Positions 7,993 to 18,131 of a DNA stretch of 64,000 nt are shown here, piece by piece; within the stretch, counting starts at the first letter, position 1; every line of letters starts with the position of its first letter. The stretch is from Acidobacteriota bacterium (GTDB lineage Bacteria; Actinomycetota; Actinomycetes; Actinomycetales; Microbacteriaceae): assembly GCA_019351995.1 (NCBI GenBank), contig JABBOD010000010.1, positions 1 through 64,000 on the forward strand, written 5' to 3'. The notes beneath the pieces were generated by a model. That model had not been told where the DNA came from. It searched no databases and saw only the letters and a program-made list of their open reading frames with translations. The translations under genes were made by a program, and so were the position numbers.

Positions 7993-8685
7993 CTACGCCG
8001 CCACATAGACGTGGATGGCGACCTCGCTCGGCAGCTCGAGCCCTTCGCCGTGGCCATCCACCTGGATCAGCACGTAGGAACCCGCGGCCGAGATGGTGGC
8101 TTCCGCCCCCGGGATCACGCCCGCCGCGAGAAGCTGCTGCAGAAGTTCCGGCTCGAACTGCACCGGTTCGCCGAGCCTCCTGATCGTGCCATGCACCGGC
8201 CCGGACTCGCCGCGAACCCGGTTGACGAGGTTGATCACGCCCTCGAGAAAGGGGCGAGCCAGCGGATCGCCGAGCTCATCGAGCGCCGGGATCGGGTTTC
8301 CGTACGGCGACTCCGTCGGGTGGTCGAGCAACTCGAGAAGTCGGCGCTCCACCTGCTCGCTCATGACATGCTCCCAGCGGCATGCTTCGTCGTGCACGTA
8401 GGCCCAGTCGAGTCCGATCACGTCGGCGAGCAGACGCTCGGCGAGGCGATGCTTGCGCATGACGTGCAGTGCACGGGTCCGCCCATCGGTCGTGAGCGCG
8501 AGGTGCCGATCGCCTTCAACGGTCACCAGCCCGTCGCGCTCCATCCGGCCGATGGTCTGCGACACGGTGGGACCGGAGTGACCGAGCCGCTCCGAGATGC
8601 GAGCACGCAGCGGAGTGATGCCCTCTTCTTCGAGGTCGAGGATGGTCCGCAGGTACATTTCCGTCGTGTCGACGAGATCGGTCAT
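7993..8685 (-). CDS. ideR: DtxR/IdeR-type iron-dependent repressor
   Basis: A 230-residue metalloregulator. The N-terminal winged helix (residues 1-73) carries SGPTVSQTIGRMERDG. The metal-binding and dimer domain (about 74-140) includes VMRKHRLAERLL and HDEACRWEHVMSE, which supply the His, Cys and Glu ligands of the two metal sites. A C-terminal SH3-like domain follows a Pro-rich linker. Length and motifs match actinobacterial DtxR/IdeR rather than MntR. It normally represses siderophore and uptake genes when Fe(II) is ample. It is divergent from serC across an 87-bp gap. Confidence 0.93.
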   Translation of the reverse strand: MTDLVDTTEMYLRTILDLEEEGITPLRARISERLGHSGPTVSQTIGRMERDGLVTVEGDRHLALTTDGRTRALHVMRKHRLAERLLADVIGLDWAYVHDEACRWEHVMSEQVERRLLELLDHPTESPYGNPIPALDELGDPLARPFLEGVINLVNRVRGESGPVHGTIRRLGEPVQFEPELLQQLLAAGVIPGAEATISAAGSYVLIQVDGHGEGLELPSEVAIHVYVAA

Positions 8686-8760
8686 CGTTCACTCCCAGGT
8701 GGCCATCGGACTGCGCCAGCCTACCGGGACGGGGATGCGGCAGCCCGATCCGGTCACCCG

Positions 8761-9879
<1,119 letters not shown>

Positions 9880-9907
9880 CCGATCGGGTACCCACGAAGC
9901 CACCGGA

Positions 9908-9913
9908 TATGCT
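9908..9913 (+). promoter_or_regulatory. -10 box of DUF2530 gene, leaderless
   Basis: TATGCT is followed by exactly 6 nt and the ATG at 9920, with no ribosome site between. Confidence 0.55.
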
Positions 9914-9919
9914 CAGCCC

Positions 9920-10156
9920 ATGCGGTTGTGGCTGAAGGACTCGGAGCGTCGTCCCGACCCGACGCCGGTGACCACCGATGACCGCAAAGCCGTTCTCGTC
10001 GGCCTCGTGCTCTGGCTGATCGCCCTCGGCGGTCTACTGCTGTTTCTTCGCCCGCTGCTTGCGGACGGGCGCGGCTGGTGGCTCTGGGCTGCCCTCATCG
10101 GCCTCGGCCTCGGGCTCGTCCTGCTCGTCTACGTGCACCGGCGCCGAAACAGCTAG
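9920..10156 (+). CDS. DUF2530 family small membrane protein
   Basis: A 78-residue protein with a charged N-terminus (DSERRPDPTPVTTDDRKAV) and two hydrophobic helices (about residues 25-45 and 52-71), ending in HRRRNS. The pattern matches DUF2530, an uncharacterised actinobacterial membrane family. Its last 123 bp lie antisense to the 3' end of the DUF3027 gene, an unusually long convergent overlap for two conserved proteins. Confidence 0.8.
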   Translation: MRLWLKDSERRPDPTPVTTDDRKAVLVGLVLWLIALGGLLLFLRPLLADGRGWWLWAALIGLGLGLVLLVYVHRRRNS

Positions 10157-10714
10157 CGAAGCCGCCGCGAGCGCCTCATCGGACTCGAAGTCGATGCCGT
10201 CGTCCGGATCGTCTCCGAGGTCGTCGTCTCCGAGCTCGTCATCGTCGAGGTCGTCGTCGTCGAGGTCGTCATCCTCGAGGTCGTCATCGTCGGGCTCGTC
10301 ATCCGAGTCGTCGTCGCTGTCATCGTCATCGGCGTCGTCATCCGCGTCGTCGTCGATGTCTTCGTCATCGGCGTCTTCGCCCGCGGCCAACTCGCCCGCC
10401 GCGATCGCGGCTTGGGCGGCCTTGTAGTCCTCCAGCCGATCCGCCCACGGCACCCAGTCCGGCGCCAGCAGGGAGCCATCGCCCGGCATCAGCTCGGCCT
10501 CCAGCACGGTCGGCTCCTCGCCGGGCAGCGTCGCGAGGCTGACCGTCCAGTTCCAGTCCGGATAGCCGGGCATCGCGGAGGCGAAAAGGACGGTGCTGAT
10601 GCCGTCATCGCCCGAGGACTCCGAGACCAACTCGCCCACATTCGCGGCCACGGTGATCTCGAGGAGCGCGGCGTGTGCCAGAGCGGCGAGAGCAGACGGA
10701 CTCGTGCCTGTCAT
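10034..10714 (-). CDS. DUF3027 family protein with Asp-rich tract
   Basis: A 226-residue protein. The first ~95 residues (TSPSALAALAHAALLEIT through DWVPWADRLEDYKAAQAA) match actinobacterial DUF3027, of unknown function. A very acidic tract of Asp with some Glu follows (about residues 112-180), then a Pro/Ala tail ending in basic RKQRAKKQQ. The start at 10714 gives the conserved N-terminus; extensions to 10831 run into the cold-shock gene. It lies 10 bp downstream of the cold-shock gene on the same strand. The acidic and basic tail suggests a nucleic-acid or protein-binding disordered region, which is inference. Confidence 0.82.
   Translation of the reverse strand: MTGTSPSALAALAHAALLEITVAANVGELVSESSGDDGISTVLFASAMPGYPDWNWTVSLATLPGEEPTVLEAELMPGDGSLLAPDWVPWADRLEDYKAAQAAIAAGELAAGEDADDEDIDDDADDDADDDDSDDDSDDEPDDDDLEDDDLDDDDLDDDELGDDDLGDDPDDGIDFESDEALAAASLAVSAPVHVDEQDEPEAEADEGSPEPPAAPVRKQRAKKQQ
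10196..10376 (-). repeat. GAC/GAT codon repeat inside DUF3027 gene
   Basis: About 180 bp of near-tandem GAY codons with GAG, TCC and CTC interruptions encode the acidic tract. It is in frame throughout. Slippage could vary its length between strains. Confidence 0.75.
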
Positions 10715-10724
10715 CGGCACGACC

Positions 10725-11105
10725 TCAGGCATCCAGATCGTCGGCGACCTTGCGAAGAACGGCAGCGATCTTGCCGCCGTGCGACTTGTCGGGATAGCGG
10801 CCGTGGCGCAAACCCGCACCGATCCCGTCAAGCAGCTTCACCAGGTCTTCGACGACGATCGCCATGTCGTCGGCGGAGCGTCGCGACATCTTGCTGAGAC
10901 TGGGAGGAGCATCCAGAACCCGCACCGACAGGGCCTGCGCGCCCTTCTTGCCGTCGGCGATGCCGAACTCGAGCCGGCTGCCGGCACGCACGACGGTGCC
11001 CGCCGGGAGCGCGGAGGCGTGCAGAAAGACCTCCTGGCCATCATCGCCAGCGATGAAGCCGAAGCCTTTGTCTTCGTCGTAGAACTTGACCTTGCCGGTG
11101 GGCAT
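10725..11105 (-). CDS. cold-shock domain protein with C-terminal extension
   Basis: A 126-residue protein. The first ~65 residues form a CspA-type OB fold with the RNA-binding motifs KGFGFI (RNP1) and VFLHAS (RNP2). The remaining ~60 residues (SLSKMSRRSADDMAIVVEDL...) are a helical extension seen in actinobacterial cold-shock proteins and missing from 67-residue CspA. It probably binds single-stranded RNA or DNA. It appears to be the first gene of a unit with DUF3027. Confidence 0.88.
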   Translation of the reverse strand: MPTGKVKFYDEDKGFGFIAGDDGQEVFLHASALPAGTVVRAGSRLEFGIADGKKGAQALSVRVLDAPPSLSKMSRRSADDMAIVVEDLVKLLDGIGAGLRHGRYPDKSHGGKIAAVLRKVADDLDA

Positions 11106-11154
11106 GGGGACCTCTCGTCATGGTGCCGGGCGCATCGAGCCAGCTTCCTGGCCC

Positions 11155-11160
11155 TATCCT
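11155..11160 (+). promoter_or_regulatory. -10 box, leaderless
   Basis: TATCCT is followed by 6 nt and the GTG at 11167; no ribosome site is present. Confidence 0.55.
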
Positions 11161-11166
11161 GGTGCT

Positions 11167-11433
11167 GTGGCTGACAACACACGCGTTCCCTTCAATCGTA
11201 TCGAACGCGCCGCCGCCTTCGCCCTCGCTTCGGTCGGCGGCCTCTCGATCGCCGCGATCCTCGTCGTTTTGGTCGCCCGCATCTCCGGTGTGCGCGACAT
11301 GACCGGTGGCGCATGGCCCGCCGTCGTGTTCATCCCGTTCATCGGACTGCCGATCACCCTCGTCGGAATCATCGCCTTCATCGTCATGCTCGGAGTCCGC
11401 CGCTCGCGGCTCGCGCGAGATGCCGGCGAGTAG
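11167..11433 (+). CDS. small two-span membrane protein
   Basis: An 88-residue protein with two hydrophobic segments: about residues 18-38 (LASVGGLSIAAILVVLVARI) and 50-75 (AVVFIPFIGLPITLVGIIAF). The N-terminus and the tail RRSRLARDAGE are charged. Similar small proteins precede the helicase genes in related genomes; function is unknown. Its 3' end overlaps the next gene by 14 bp, so the two are coupled. The GTG start is chosen for the TATCCT box 6 nt upstream. Confidence 0.65.
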   Translation: MADNTRVPFNRIERAAAFALASVGGLSIAAILVVLVARISGVRDMTGGAWPAVVFIPFIGLPITLVGIIAFIVMLGVRRSRLARDAGE

Positions 11434-13333
11434 CGGCTCCGCCCTCGCGCTCGCGGCCAGGCTGCGTGCGCTCGACGACACCGCGCTCGCGCGCCTCGTG
11501 ACGGATCGCGGCATCCGTCAGCAGGGCATCCGCGATTTCTTCGATCTGGCTGAGGCGCTGCTCGACCGTGCCTCCGTGCAGTCCGCGCTGCAGCGCCTTG
11601 ACCGCCCCACGCTCGCCATGCTGTCCGTCGCGGGGGAACTCGCGAGTTCGGCGGGGGCACCCACCACGGCACAGCTCGCCGACGCTCTCGGTGCCACGGC
11701 CGAGGAGGTCACCGCCCGCACCCGGGTCGGGGTCGCCGCGGGGTTGCTCGGCGAGGAATCCGGCCGCTTCGCGCCGTGGGATGCCGTCGTGGAGCAACTG
11801 GACGCCTGGCCGGCCTTCGGGTTGCCATCGCGTGCCGAGCTGATCGGGGTCACCCCCCCGGCGGCGCTCGAGCCGGTCAGCGAGGCCGACGCCCGGTTCG
11901 TGGACCGCGGGGCGGGCGATCGCGCGTTCGGCACCCTGACCGCGGTGACGGAGCTGGTGCTCGCGCTGGCCGAGGAACCGGCGCGCCAGCTCGCGAAAGG
12001 CGGGGTCGCTCTGCCGGACGGTCGGCGGTTGGCCGCAGTCACCGGGGCCGAGATCGAGCAGATCGATCTGCTGCTGGACATCGCCGCGCGCGCCGGGCTT
12101 GTCACGCTCGAGGGCGCCACCTGGTCACCCAGCGCATCCTCCCCCGCGTGGCTCGCGACCGACAATGTCGAGCGCTGGGCTGCCCTCGCTGCCGCGTGGC
12201 TGGAACTGCTGCCGGATGACCTGCTCGAGGTGCTGAGTCAGCGCGCGCGCGCCGTGTGGGGCGATGGGCTGAGCGACTACATCGCGTGGCTCTATCCGGC
12301 CGGAGGCGACTGGATCCGCGAGCGGCTCACCGCCATCGCGCGCGAAGCCGAGCTGCTCGGACTCACCGGTGGATCCACGCCGTCGACCCCGGGCGCCGCG
12401 CTGCTGACGGCGGGATCGACCGCCAACGGGGTCGCTGCCGCGCGCGCCGCGATGGGCGAGCTGTTCCCACCAGAGGTGTCCCAGGTGTACGTGCAGCACG
12501 ACCTCTCGGTGATCGCCCCCGGACCGCTGGCCGCCGCGATCGACGCGCGGCTGCGCGGCTTCAGCATCGTCGAGGCACGCGGGCTGGCGTTCACCTACCG
12601 GGTGACCGGCGCGAGCATCACCCGCGCGATGATCGCCGGCGAAACGGCGGACGGCATCCGGGAGTTCCTGCGCGGGATCTCGCTCACCGGCATCCCGCAA
12701 CCGCTCGACTACCTGCTGAGCGACACCGCCGCCCGATTCGGCACACTGCGCGTCGGAACACTCGACCCGGGTGCGGCTCCCGCCGAGTCGCGCGCTTTCG
12801 GAATGAGCGCGTACGTGCGCTCGGATGACAGCGCGATCCTGCGTCAGGTCGCCGTCGACCAGGCTCTTGCCCCGCTGGGCCTGAAAGCCGACGACCTCGG
12901 AGCGGACGGGACCCATCGTCTGCTCGCCCGCTTCGACGCCGGCGTCGTGTACTGGACGCTCGCCGATGCGCGCTACCCGGTCGTCGCCGAGGACGCGGAC
13001 GGACGGGTCGTCGAGCTGCGCCGCGAACGCCGCGTGGGCGCCGGCGGGGCGCTCGCCGATGACGCCGCCGCGATCCTGGTGGCGCGCGTTCGCGCGATTG
13101 CGACCACCACCCCCGAGGACACCGGGCAGGCGTGGCTGACGCGTCAACTGGAATCCGCGGTCAAGAACAAGGCGTCGGTGTTCGTGGATGTGCGTCTCCC
13201 CGATGGCAGCGACGTGGAGTACTTCCTGGAGCCGGCCGCCATCGCCAACGGCCGACTGCGCGCCCGCGACCGTCGCGCCGACATCGAACGCACCCTGCCG
13301 CTGTCGTCCATCACGGCGGTGCGCGGAGCCTGA
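11420..13333 (+). CDS. helicase-associated (Helicase_C_3/XPB-like) protein
   Basis: A 637-residue protein without Walker motifs. It opens with repeated helical segments (ALALAARLRALDDTALARLVTDR...). The middle carries a conserved VYVQHDLSVIAPGPL...LRGFSIVEARGLAFTYRVT stretch typical of the Helicase_C_3 family. The C-terminal domain contains VFVDVRLPDGSDVEYFLEPA. It is regularly encoded next to bacterial XPB helicases and is presumed to be a partner or DNA-contacting subunit. The ATG at 11420 lies inside the preceding gene. Confidence 0.82.
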   Translation: MPASSGSALALAARLRALDDTALARLVTDRGIRQQGIRDFFDLAEALLDRASVQSALQRLDRPTLAMLSVAGELASSAGAPTTAQLADALGATAEEVTARTRVGVAAGLLGEESGRFAPWDAVVEQLDAWPAFGLPSRAELIGVTPPAALEPVSEADARFVDRGAGDRAFGTLTAVTELVLALAEEPARQLAKGGVALPDGRRLAAVTGAEIEQIDLLLDIAARAGLVTLEGATWSPSASSPAWLATDNVERWAALAAAWLELLPDDLLEVLSQRARAVWGDGLSDYIAWLYPAGGDWIRERLTAIAREAELLGLTGGSTPSTPGAALLTAGSTANGVAAARAAMGELFPPEVSQVYVQHDLSVIAPGPLAAAIDARLRGFSIVEARGLAFTYRVTGASITRAMIAGETADGIREFLRGISLTGIPQPLDYLLSDTAARFGTLRVGTLDPGAAPAESRAFGMSAYVRSDDSAILRQVAVDQALAPLGLKADDLGADGTHRLLARFDAGVVYWTLADARYPVVAEDADGRVVELRRERRVGAGGALADDAAAILVARVRAIATTTPEDTGQAWLTRQLESAVKNKASVFVDVRLPDGSDVEYFLEPAAIANGRLRARDRRADIERTLPLSSITAVRGA

Positions 13334-13420
13334 GGCGTCCGTCGGTCACCTCCGGAACCGTCGGGGTGCGACGGGCAGGCTCTCGGCGCGCTCGACCAGC
13401 GGCGGCTGATGCCGAGCACG

Positions 13421-13426
13421 TAGGCT
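13421..13426 (+). promoter_or_regulatory. -10 box of XPB helicase gene
   Basis: TAGGCT lies 8 nt before the GTG start. A weak AAGG sits between, so the transcript could be leaderless or very short-leadered. Confidence 0.45.
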
Positions 13427-13434
13427 CGAAGGTT

Positions 13435-15078
13435 GTGAACGGACCCCTGATCGTCCAAAGCGACCGCACTGTGCTCCTCGAAGTCGCGCACCCGCAGGCC
13501 GAGGAGGCACGGCACGAGTTGGCGGTCTTCGCCGAACTCGAGCGGGCCCCCGAGTTCGTGCACACCTACCGCATCACGCGGCTCGGACTGTGGAACGCGC
13601 GGGCGGCCGGGCACACCGCCGAGGCGATGCTCAAGACCCTCGACGACTACGCCAAGTTCCCGGTGCCCCAGTCGGTGTCCATCGATCTCACCGAGACGGT
13701 CGGCCGCTACGGGCGGCTCGTCATCGAACGGGATGCCGACGGCGAACTCATCATCACGGCGACGGATCCCGCGGTGCTCGCCGAGATCACCCGCAGCCCC
13801 AAGGTCGGCCAGTTCCTGGGCGTGAAACGCACCTCCACCGAGTGGACGCTCCTCCCCTGGGCCCGCGGCCAGGTCAAGCAGGAACTGCTGAAGCTCGGCT
13901 GGCCCGCCGAGGACCACGCCGGCTACACCCCCGGCACCCCGCACGAGATCGACCTCAACTCGGCGGGCGGCTGGTCGCTGCGCCCCTACCAGGAGCAGGC
14001 GATCGACAACTTCTTCACCGGCGGCTCTGGAGTCGTCGTGCTCCCGTGCGGCGCGGGCAAGACGCTGGTCGGCGCCGGGGCGATGGCGCGGGCGGACACC
14101 ACCACCCTCATCCTGGTGACCAACACCGTGTCGGCGCGCCAGTGGCGGGCCGAGTTGCTGAAGCGCACCTCGCTGACCGAGGACGAAGTCGGCGAATACT
14201 CGGGCCAGGTCAAAGAGATCAAGCCGGTGACGATCGCGACGTATCAGATCCTCACCGCCAAGCGGAAAGGCGACTACGCCCACCTAGCTCTGCTCGATGC
14301 CCTCGACTGGGGCCTGATCATCTACGACGAGGTGCACCTGCTGCCCGCCCCCGTCTTCAAGCTGACCGCGGAGCTCCAGGCTCGCCGCCGCCTCGGCCTG
14401 ACGGCGACGCTGGTGCGCGAGGACGGCCGGGAGTCCGACGTCTTCTCGCTGATCGGCCCGAAGCGTTTCGATGCCCCGTGGAAGGAGATCGAGGCACAGG
14501 GTTTCATCTCCCCCGCATCCTGCTACGAGGTGCGGATCGATCTGCCGCAGCAGGAGCGCCTGGAGTACGCGGCATCCGCCGACGACGAGCGCTACCGACT
14601 CGCCGCGACCGCTCCGGCCAAACTCGGCGTCGTCAAGGAGCTGGTGGCGAAGCACGACGGCGAGCGCATCCTGGTGATCGGGCAGTATCTCGACCAGATC
14701 GACGAGCTCGCCGTGGCGCTGAACGCGCCCAAACTGACCGGGGCGACCCCGATCGACGAGCGGGAACGGCTGTACCAGGCGTTCCGCGACGGCACCACGA
14801 AGGTTCTCGTCGTCTCGAAGGTGGCCAACTTCTCGGTCGACCTCCCGGAGGCGACGGTCGCGATCCAGGTGTCCGGGTCGTTCGGGTCACGCCAGGAGGA
14901 GGCCCAGCGCCTCGGTCGCCTGCTGCGACCGAAGGAGAGCGGCCTGCCCGCCAACTTCTACACGCTGGTCGCCCGCGACACCGTGGACCAGGATTTCGCC
15001 CAAAACCGCCAGCGTTTCCTCGCCGAGCAGGGTTACAGCTACACGATCCTCGACGCCCACGCGCTCGCGGTCGCCTGA
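13435..15078 (+). CDS. XPB-type DNA repair helicase
   Basis: A 547-residue SF2 helicase of the bacterial XPB family. Residues 1-170 form the DNA damage-recognition-like N-terminal domain. Motif Q is near LRPYQEQAI, Walker A is PCGAGKT, Walker B is the DEVH box, motif III is GLTATL, and motif VI is QRLGRLLRP. Archaeal and mycobacterial homologues unwind 3'-to-5' and are linked to nucleotide-excision repair. Its position 101 bp after the Helicase_C_3 gene supports a functional pair. GTG start; the preceding TAGGCT suggests its own promoter. Confidence 0.92.
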   Translation: MNGPLIVQSDRTVLLEVAHPQAEEARHELAVFAELERAPEFVHTYRITRLGLWNARAAGHTAEAMLKTLDDYAKFPVPQSVSIDLTETVGRYGRLVIERDADGELIITATDPAVLAEITRSPKVGQFLGVKRTSTEWTLLPWARGQVKQELLKLGWPAEDHAGYTPGTPHEIDLNSAGGWSLRPYQEQAIDNFFTGGSGVVVLPCGAGKTLVGAGAMARADTTTLILVTNTVSARQWRAELLKRTSLTEDEVGEYSGQVKEIKPVTIATYQILTAKRKGDYAHLALLDALDWGLIIYDEVHLLPAPVFKLTAELQARRRLGLTATLVREDGRESDVFSLIGPKRFDAPWKEIEAQGFISPASCYEVRIDLPQQERLEYAASADDERYRLAATAPAKLGVVKELVAKHDGERILVIGQYLDQIDELAVALNAPKLTGATPIDERERLYQAFRDGTTKVLVVSKVANFSVDLPEATVAIQVSGSFGSRQEEAQRLGRLLRPKESGLPANFYTLVARDTVDQDFAQNRQRFLAEQGYSYTILDAHALAVA

Positions 15079-15090
15079 GAGTTCAGCCGC

Positions 15091-15156
15091 GAGCGCGGGG
15101 TGCGCCGACGAGCGCGGGGTGCACGCGACCCGCACTCGAGCGCGAACCCCGCGCTC
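15091..15156. repeat. direct and inverted GC-rich repeat after helicase gene
   Basis: GAGCGCGGGGTGC occurs twice (15091-15103 and 15110-15122). Its core returns inverted as ACCCCGCGCTC at 15146-15156. Either left copy can form an 11-bp stem with the right arm, giving two alternative hairpins. There is no T run. It may be a GC-only terminator for the helicase gene. Confidence 0.55.
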
Positions 15157-15178
15157 GCCACACGTGGAGGCGAGCACC

Positions 15179-15184
15179 TAACGT
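15179..15184 (+). promoter_or_regulatory. -10 box of the 15192 gene
   Basis: TAACGT is followed by 7 nt and ATG. GGAG also lies in that gap, so initiation could be leaderless or use this very short site. Confidence 0.45.
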
Positions 15185-15191
15185 GGAGCGC

Positions 15192-15620
15192 ATGACGGGC
15201 AGAGGTGATGACGCGCCGCGTCGCCTGCGCCGTCCGATCGAGCTGCTCGTCGTCACGGCACTCGGGGTCATCGCCGGTGGCGTCGAGATCGTGATCGGGG
15301 TGCTGGTGATTTTCGCCCGCTACCTGCCGAGCGTGGCTCAACTGCACGCGCGGGAAGTGGTCACGCTGCTGGGATCCGGGCTCGTGCTCGTCGGGCTGCT
15401 GACCGCGGCGGTGTCCTGGGGCCTCACTCGGGGAGACCGCTCCGCCCGTGTCATCGTCACCGTTCTGCTCGGCATCGGCATCGTCTTCAACGTCGCCGCG
15501 ATCGTGGCGGACCGAGACGATCTGCTCGTGGGGCTCGTCCCGCTCGTCCTGGCCGTGACGGCGGCCATCGTCATGTGGACGGGACGAACCGCACGCTACT
15601 TTGCGCGCCAAGCCGCTTGA
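15192..15620 (+). CDS. four-span membrane protein, unknown function
   Basis: A 142-residue hydrophobic protein. An Arg-rich start (MTGRGDDAPRRLRR) precedes four predicted membrane helices with short loops. No domain of known function is recognised. The last 50 bp converge on and overlap the P-type ATPase gene. Codon composition is like the neighbours. Confidence 0.65.
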   Translation: MTGRGDDAPRRLRRPIELLVVTALGVIAGGVEIVIGVLVIFARYLPSVAQLHAREVVTLLGSGLVLVGLLTAAVSWGLTRGDRSARVIVTVLLGIGIVFNVAAIVADRDDLLVGLVPLVLAVTAAIVMWTGRTARYFARQAA

Positions 15621-17994
15621 GCACACGTCGATGCACGAAACGCACCACCTCGATCGCGAGCACGCTCCCGACCGACGTCACCAGCACGAGTTGCGCGGCC
15701 GCGACCCCCACATCCACGAACTGCAGGAAGTCGCGCACGACAGGAATCGCGTAGACCGTGATCAGGCCGATCATCATCAGCCCAATCACCGCCGTTTTCA
15801 CCGCGGTCAGCGGTCGCGACAGCACCACGAGCACCCAGATCCCCACCAGGGTGAGCACCAGAGTCGTCGTCGTTCGCAGCTCCTGCGGCCCGATCCCCTC
15901 CGCGAGGGCGACACGCGCGGAGATCGACAGGGCCGTCGTGACGACCACCCCGGCGGGCACGGCGAAACTGAGCGAACGGCGCAGGAAACCCGGCTCGTAA
16001 CGGCTCGCGTTCGGAAGCAGCGCCAGGAAGAAAGCAGGAAGTCCGATCGTCAACCCATCGGTGACCGAAAGCTGGCGCGGCAGGAACGGGAACTCCAGCA
16101 CCAGCACCCCGAAGACGATCGCGAGCCCGATCGCGTAGACGGTCTTGGTGAGGAAGAGCATGGAAACGCGCTCGACGTTCGCGATCACCTGGCGGCCCTC
16201 GGCGACCACCCCGGGAAGACGCGAAAACTGGCCGTCGAGCAGGATCATCCGGGCGACCGCCTTCGTCGCCGCCGCTCCGCTGTTCATCGCGATGCCGACG
16301 TCGGCCTCCTTGATGGCGAGAGCGTCGTTCACCCCGTCGCCGGTCATCGCCACGGTGTAGCCCATCGACTTCAGGGCGATCACCATGCGCTTCTTCTGTT
16401 CGGGGGTGACGCGACCAAAGACGAGATTCTGCTCCAGCACGCTCGTGAGCTGCACGTCATCCTCCGGCAGCTCTCGGGCGTCATAGCCGCTCGGAGCATC
16501 CAGGCCCACCTCCCGGGCGATCGCGGCGACGGTCTCCGGGTTGTCACCGGAGAGGATCCGCACGGCGACGCCCTGTCGACGGAAGTAGGCGAGTGTCGCA
16601 CGGGCGTCGGGCCGAACCCTCTCGCGGAAGGTCAGCACAGCCACGGCAGTCAGTCCCGATGCCAGTACGGCATCGTCGGCCAGGGAGCCATCGGCCCCCG
16701 CGGGAGTGTGCGCGAGCACCAGGGTGCGAAGACCCGACCTCGCCAACTCCTCGGCCTTGGCCGTCATCTCGGGGGCCGCTCCGGGGCGGAACACCACCTC
16801 CGGGGCACCGAGCACCCAGCTTCCTTCCGGCGAGCCACGGCCCTCCGCGAAGCTGACCGCGCTCCACTTGAGCGCCGAGGTGAACGGAATAGTGCCCGTG
16901 GGCACGAGCTCACTCTCCGGGTGATACCGCTCGGCAAGGCAGCTGGCCGTCGCGTTGGCGTCCGGCTGGGCCCCGTACCAGGCGAGTACCTGCTGCCAGC
17001 CCGTGGCGGCATCCAGGGCAAGCGGATACGTCTCGTCGAAGACGATGTCGCCGAGGGTCAGGGTTCCCGTCTTATCGAGGCAGATGAGGTCGACGCGGGC
17101 GAGACCCTCGACGGCGGCAAGCTCCTGCATCAACACCTGCGCACGAGCGAGCCTCACCGCCCCCACGGCGAAGGTGATGCTCGTAATCAGCACGAGTCCC
17201 AGCGGGACCATCGCGACGACGGCCGCAACGGTGCCGACAGCGGCCTGCACCCAGTGCCCCGAGCTGACGGCAACGGCCCAGCCGCCCGCGACGAACATCT
17301 GCGAGTTGAGGATGAGGGCGGCGAGCGGCAGAATCAGCCACGAAATCCAGCGCAGCAAGCGGTTGATCGACGTGCGCAGTTCCGAACTCACCAGAGAGAA
17401 CTTGCGCGCCTCCTGGGCGAAGCGGTTCGAGAACGAGTCGGCGCCGACGCGCGTCGCCGAGGCGATCCCCGAGCCGCCGACCACGATCGAGCCCGACAGA
17501 AGCTGCGCGTCGACGGTCTTCTCGACTGCTCGGGATTCGCCGGTCAACATCGACTCGTCGACCTGCAGCCCGGTGCTCTCCAACACCAGCGCGTCCGCCG
17601 CGATCTGATCTCCGGTGCGGAGCACCAGAACGTCGTCGAGCACCACCGACTCGACCGCGACCTCCTGGGTCGTTCCACCGCGGACCACCCGGACACGGGG
17701 CGCATTCACCAGTGCGAGTCGGTCGAGAGACCGCTTGGCGCGGAACTCCTGGGCCGAGCCGATGATCGCATTCGCGACGGCCGTGAACCCGAACAGGGCA
17801 TCCTGCCAGCGCCCGATCACCATGAGGACCGCGAAACACACCACGATGATCGCATTGAAGCGGGTCAACAGATTGGCCCTCAGGATGCTGCCGATCGACC
17901 GGCTGGACGCCGGAACGAAGGCATTCGACCGACCGTCGGCGAGCCTCTCCACGACGGCGGACTCGCTCAGTCCGTCGAGCGTCGTCGCGACCAT
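15571..17994 (-). CDS. cation-transporting P-type ATPase (CtpE-like)
   Basis: An 807-residue P-type ATPase. The actuator domain has TGES (about residue 153), the phosphorylation site is CLDKTGTLT (about residue 310), and the hinge is TGDGVNDALAIKEADVGIAM. Around ten membrane segments are visible. There are no N-terminal heavy-metal CXXC or His-rich domains. The overall sequence (LLTRFNAIIVVCF, SAQEFRAKRSLD) resembles mycobacterial CtpE, a calcium importer, so Ca2+ or a similar divalent ion is the best guess. It is transcribed alone, and its 3' end overlaps the convergent membrane-protein gene by 50 bp. Confidence 0.88.
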   Translation of the reverse strand: MVATTLDGLSESAVVERLADGRSNAFVPASSRSIGSILRANLLTRFNAIIVVCFAVLMVIGRWQDALFGFTAVANAIIGSAQEFRAKRSLDRLALVNAPRVRVVRGGTTQEVAVESVVLDDVLVLRTGDQIAADALVLESTGLQVDESMLTGESRAVEKTVDAQLLSGSIVVGGSGIASATRVGADSFSNRFAQEARKFSLVSSELRTSINRLLRWISWLILPLAALILNSQMFVAGGWAVAVSSGHWVQAAVGTVAAVVAMVPLGLVLITSITFAVGAVRLARAQVLMQELAAVEGLARVDLICLDKTGTLTLGDIVFDETYPLALDAATGWQQVLAWYGAQPDANATASCLAERYHPESELVPTGTIPFTSALKWSAVSFAEGRGSPEGSWVLGAPEVVFRPGAAPEMTAKAEELARSGLRTLVLAHTPAGADGSLADDAVLASGLTAVAVLTFRERVRPDARATLAYFRRQGVAVRILSGDNPETVAAIAREVGLDAPSGYDARELPEDDVQLTSVLEQNLVFGRVTPEQKKRMVIALKSMGYTVAMTGDGVNDALAIKEADVGIAMNSGAAATKAVARMILLDGQFSRLPGVVAEGRQVIANVERVSMLFLTKTVYAIGLAIVFGVLVLEFPFLPRQLSVTDGLTIGLPAFFLALLPNASRYEPGFLRRSLSFAVPAGVVVTTALSISARVALAEGIGPQELRTTTTLVLTLVGIWVLVVLSRPLTAVKTAVIGLMMIGLITVYAIPVVRDFLQFVDVGVAAAQLVLVTSVGSVLAIEVVRFVHRRVLKRLGAQSSVRFVPST

Positions 17995-18131
17995 GGGTCC
18001 ACCCTAGCCAGCGCGCTCGGGCCGCCAGCGGGACAGTGCGGGGCGCTGCTGCGGCCGGTCCCATCCTCCCGTGCTCCTCGCCGCGCGATGACTCTCAGGA
18101 AGCCCTCAGTGGACGCGCAGACAATGGTCCC

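Noticed and set aside
10196-10376. CRISPR-like short repeats
   Set aside because: The repeats are in-frame GAY codons in a conserved gene, without spacers of even length. No CRISPR array or cas gene is seen in the window.
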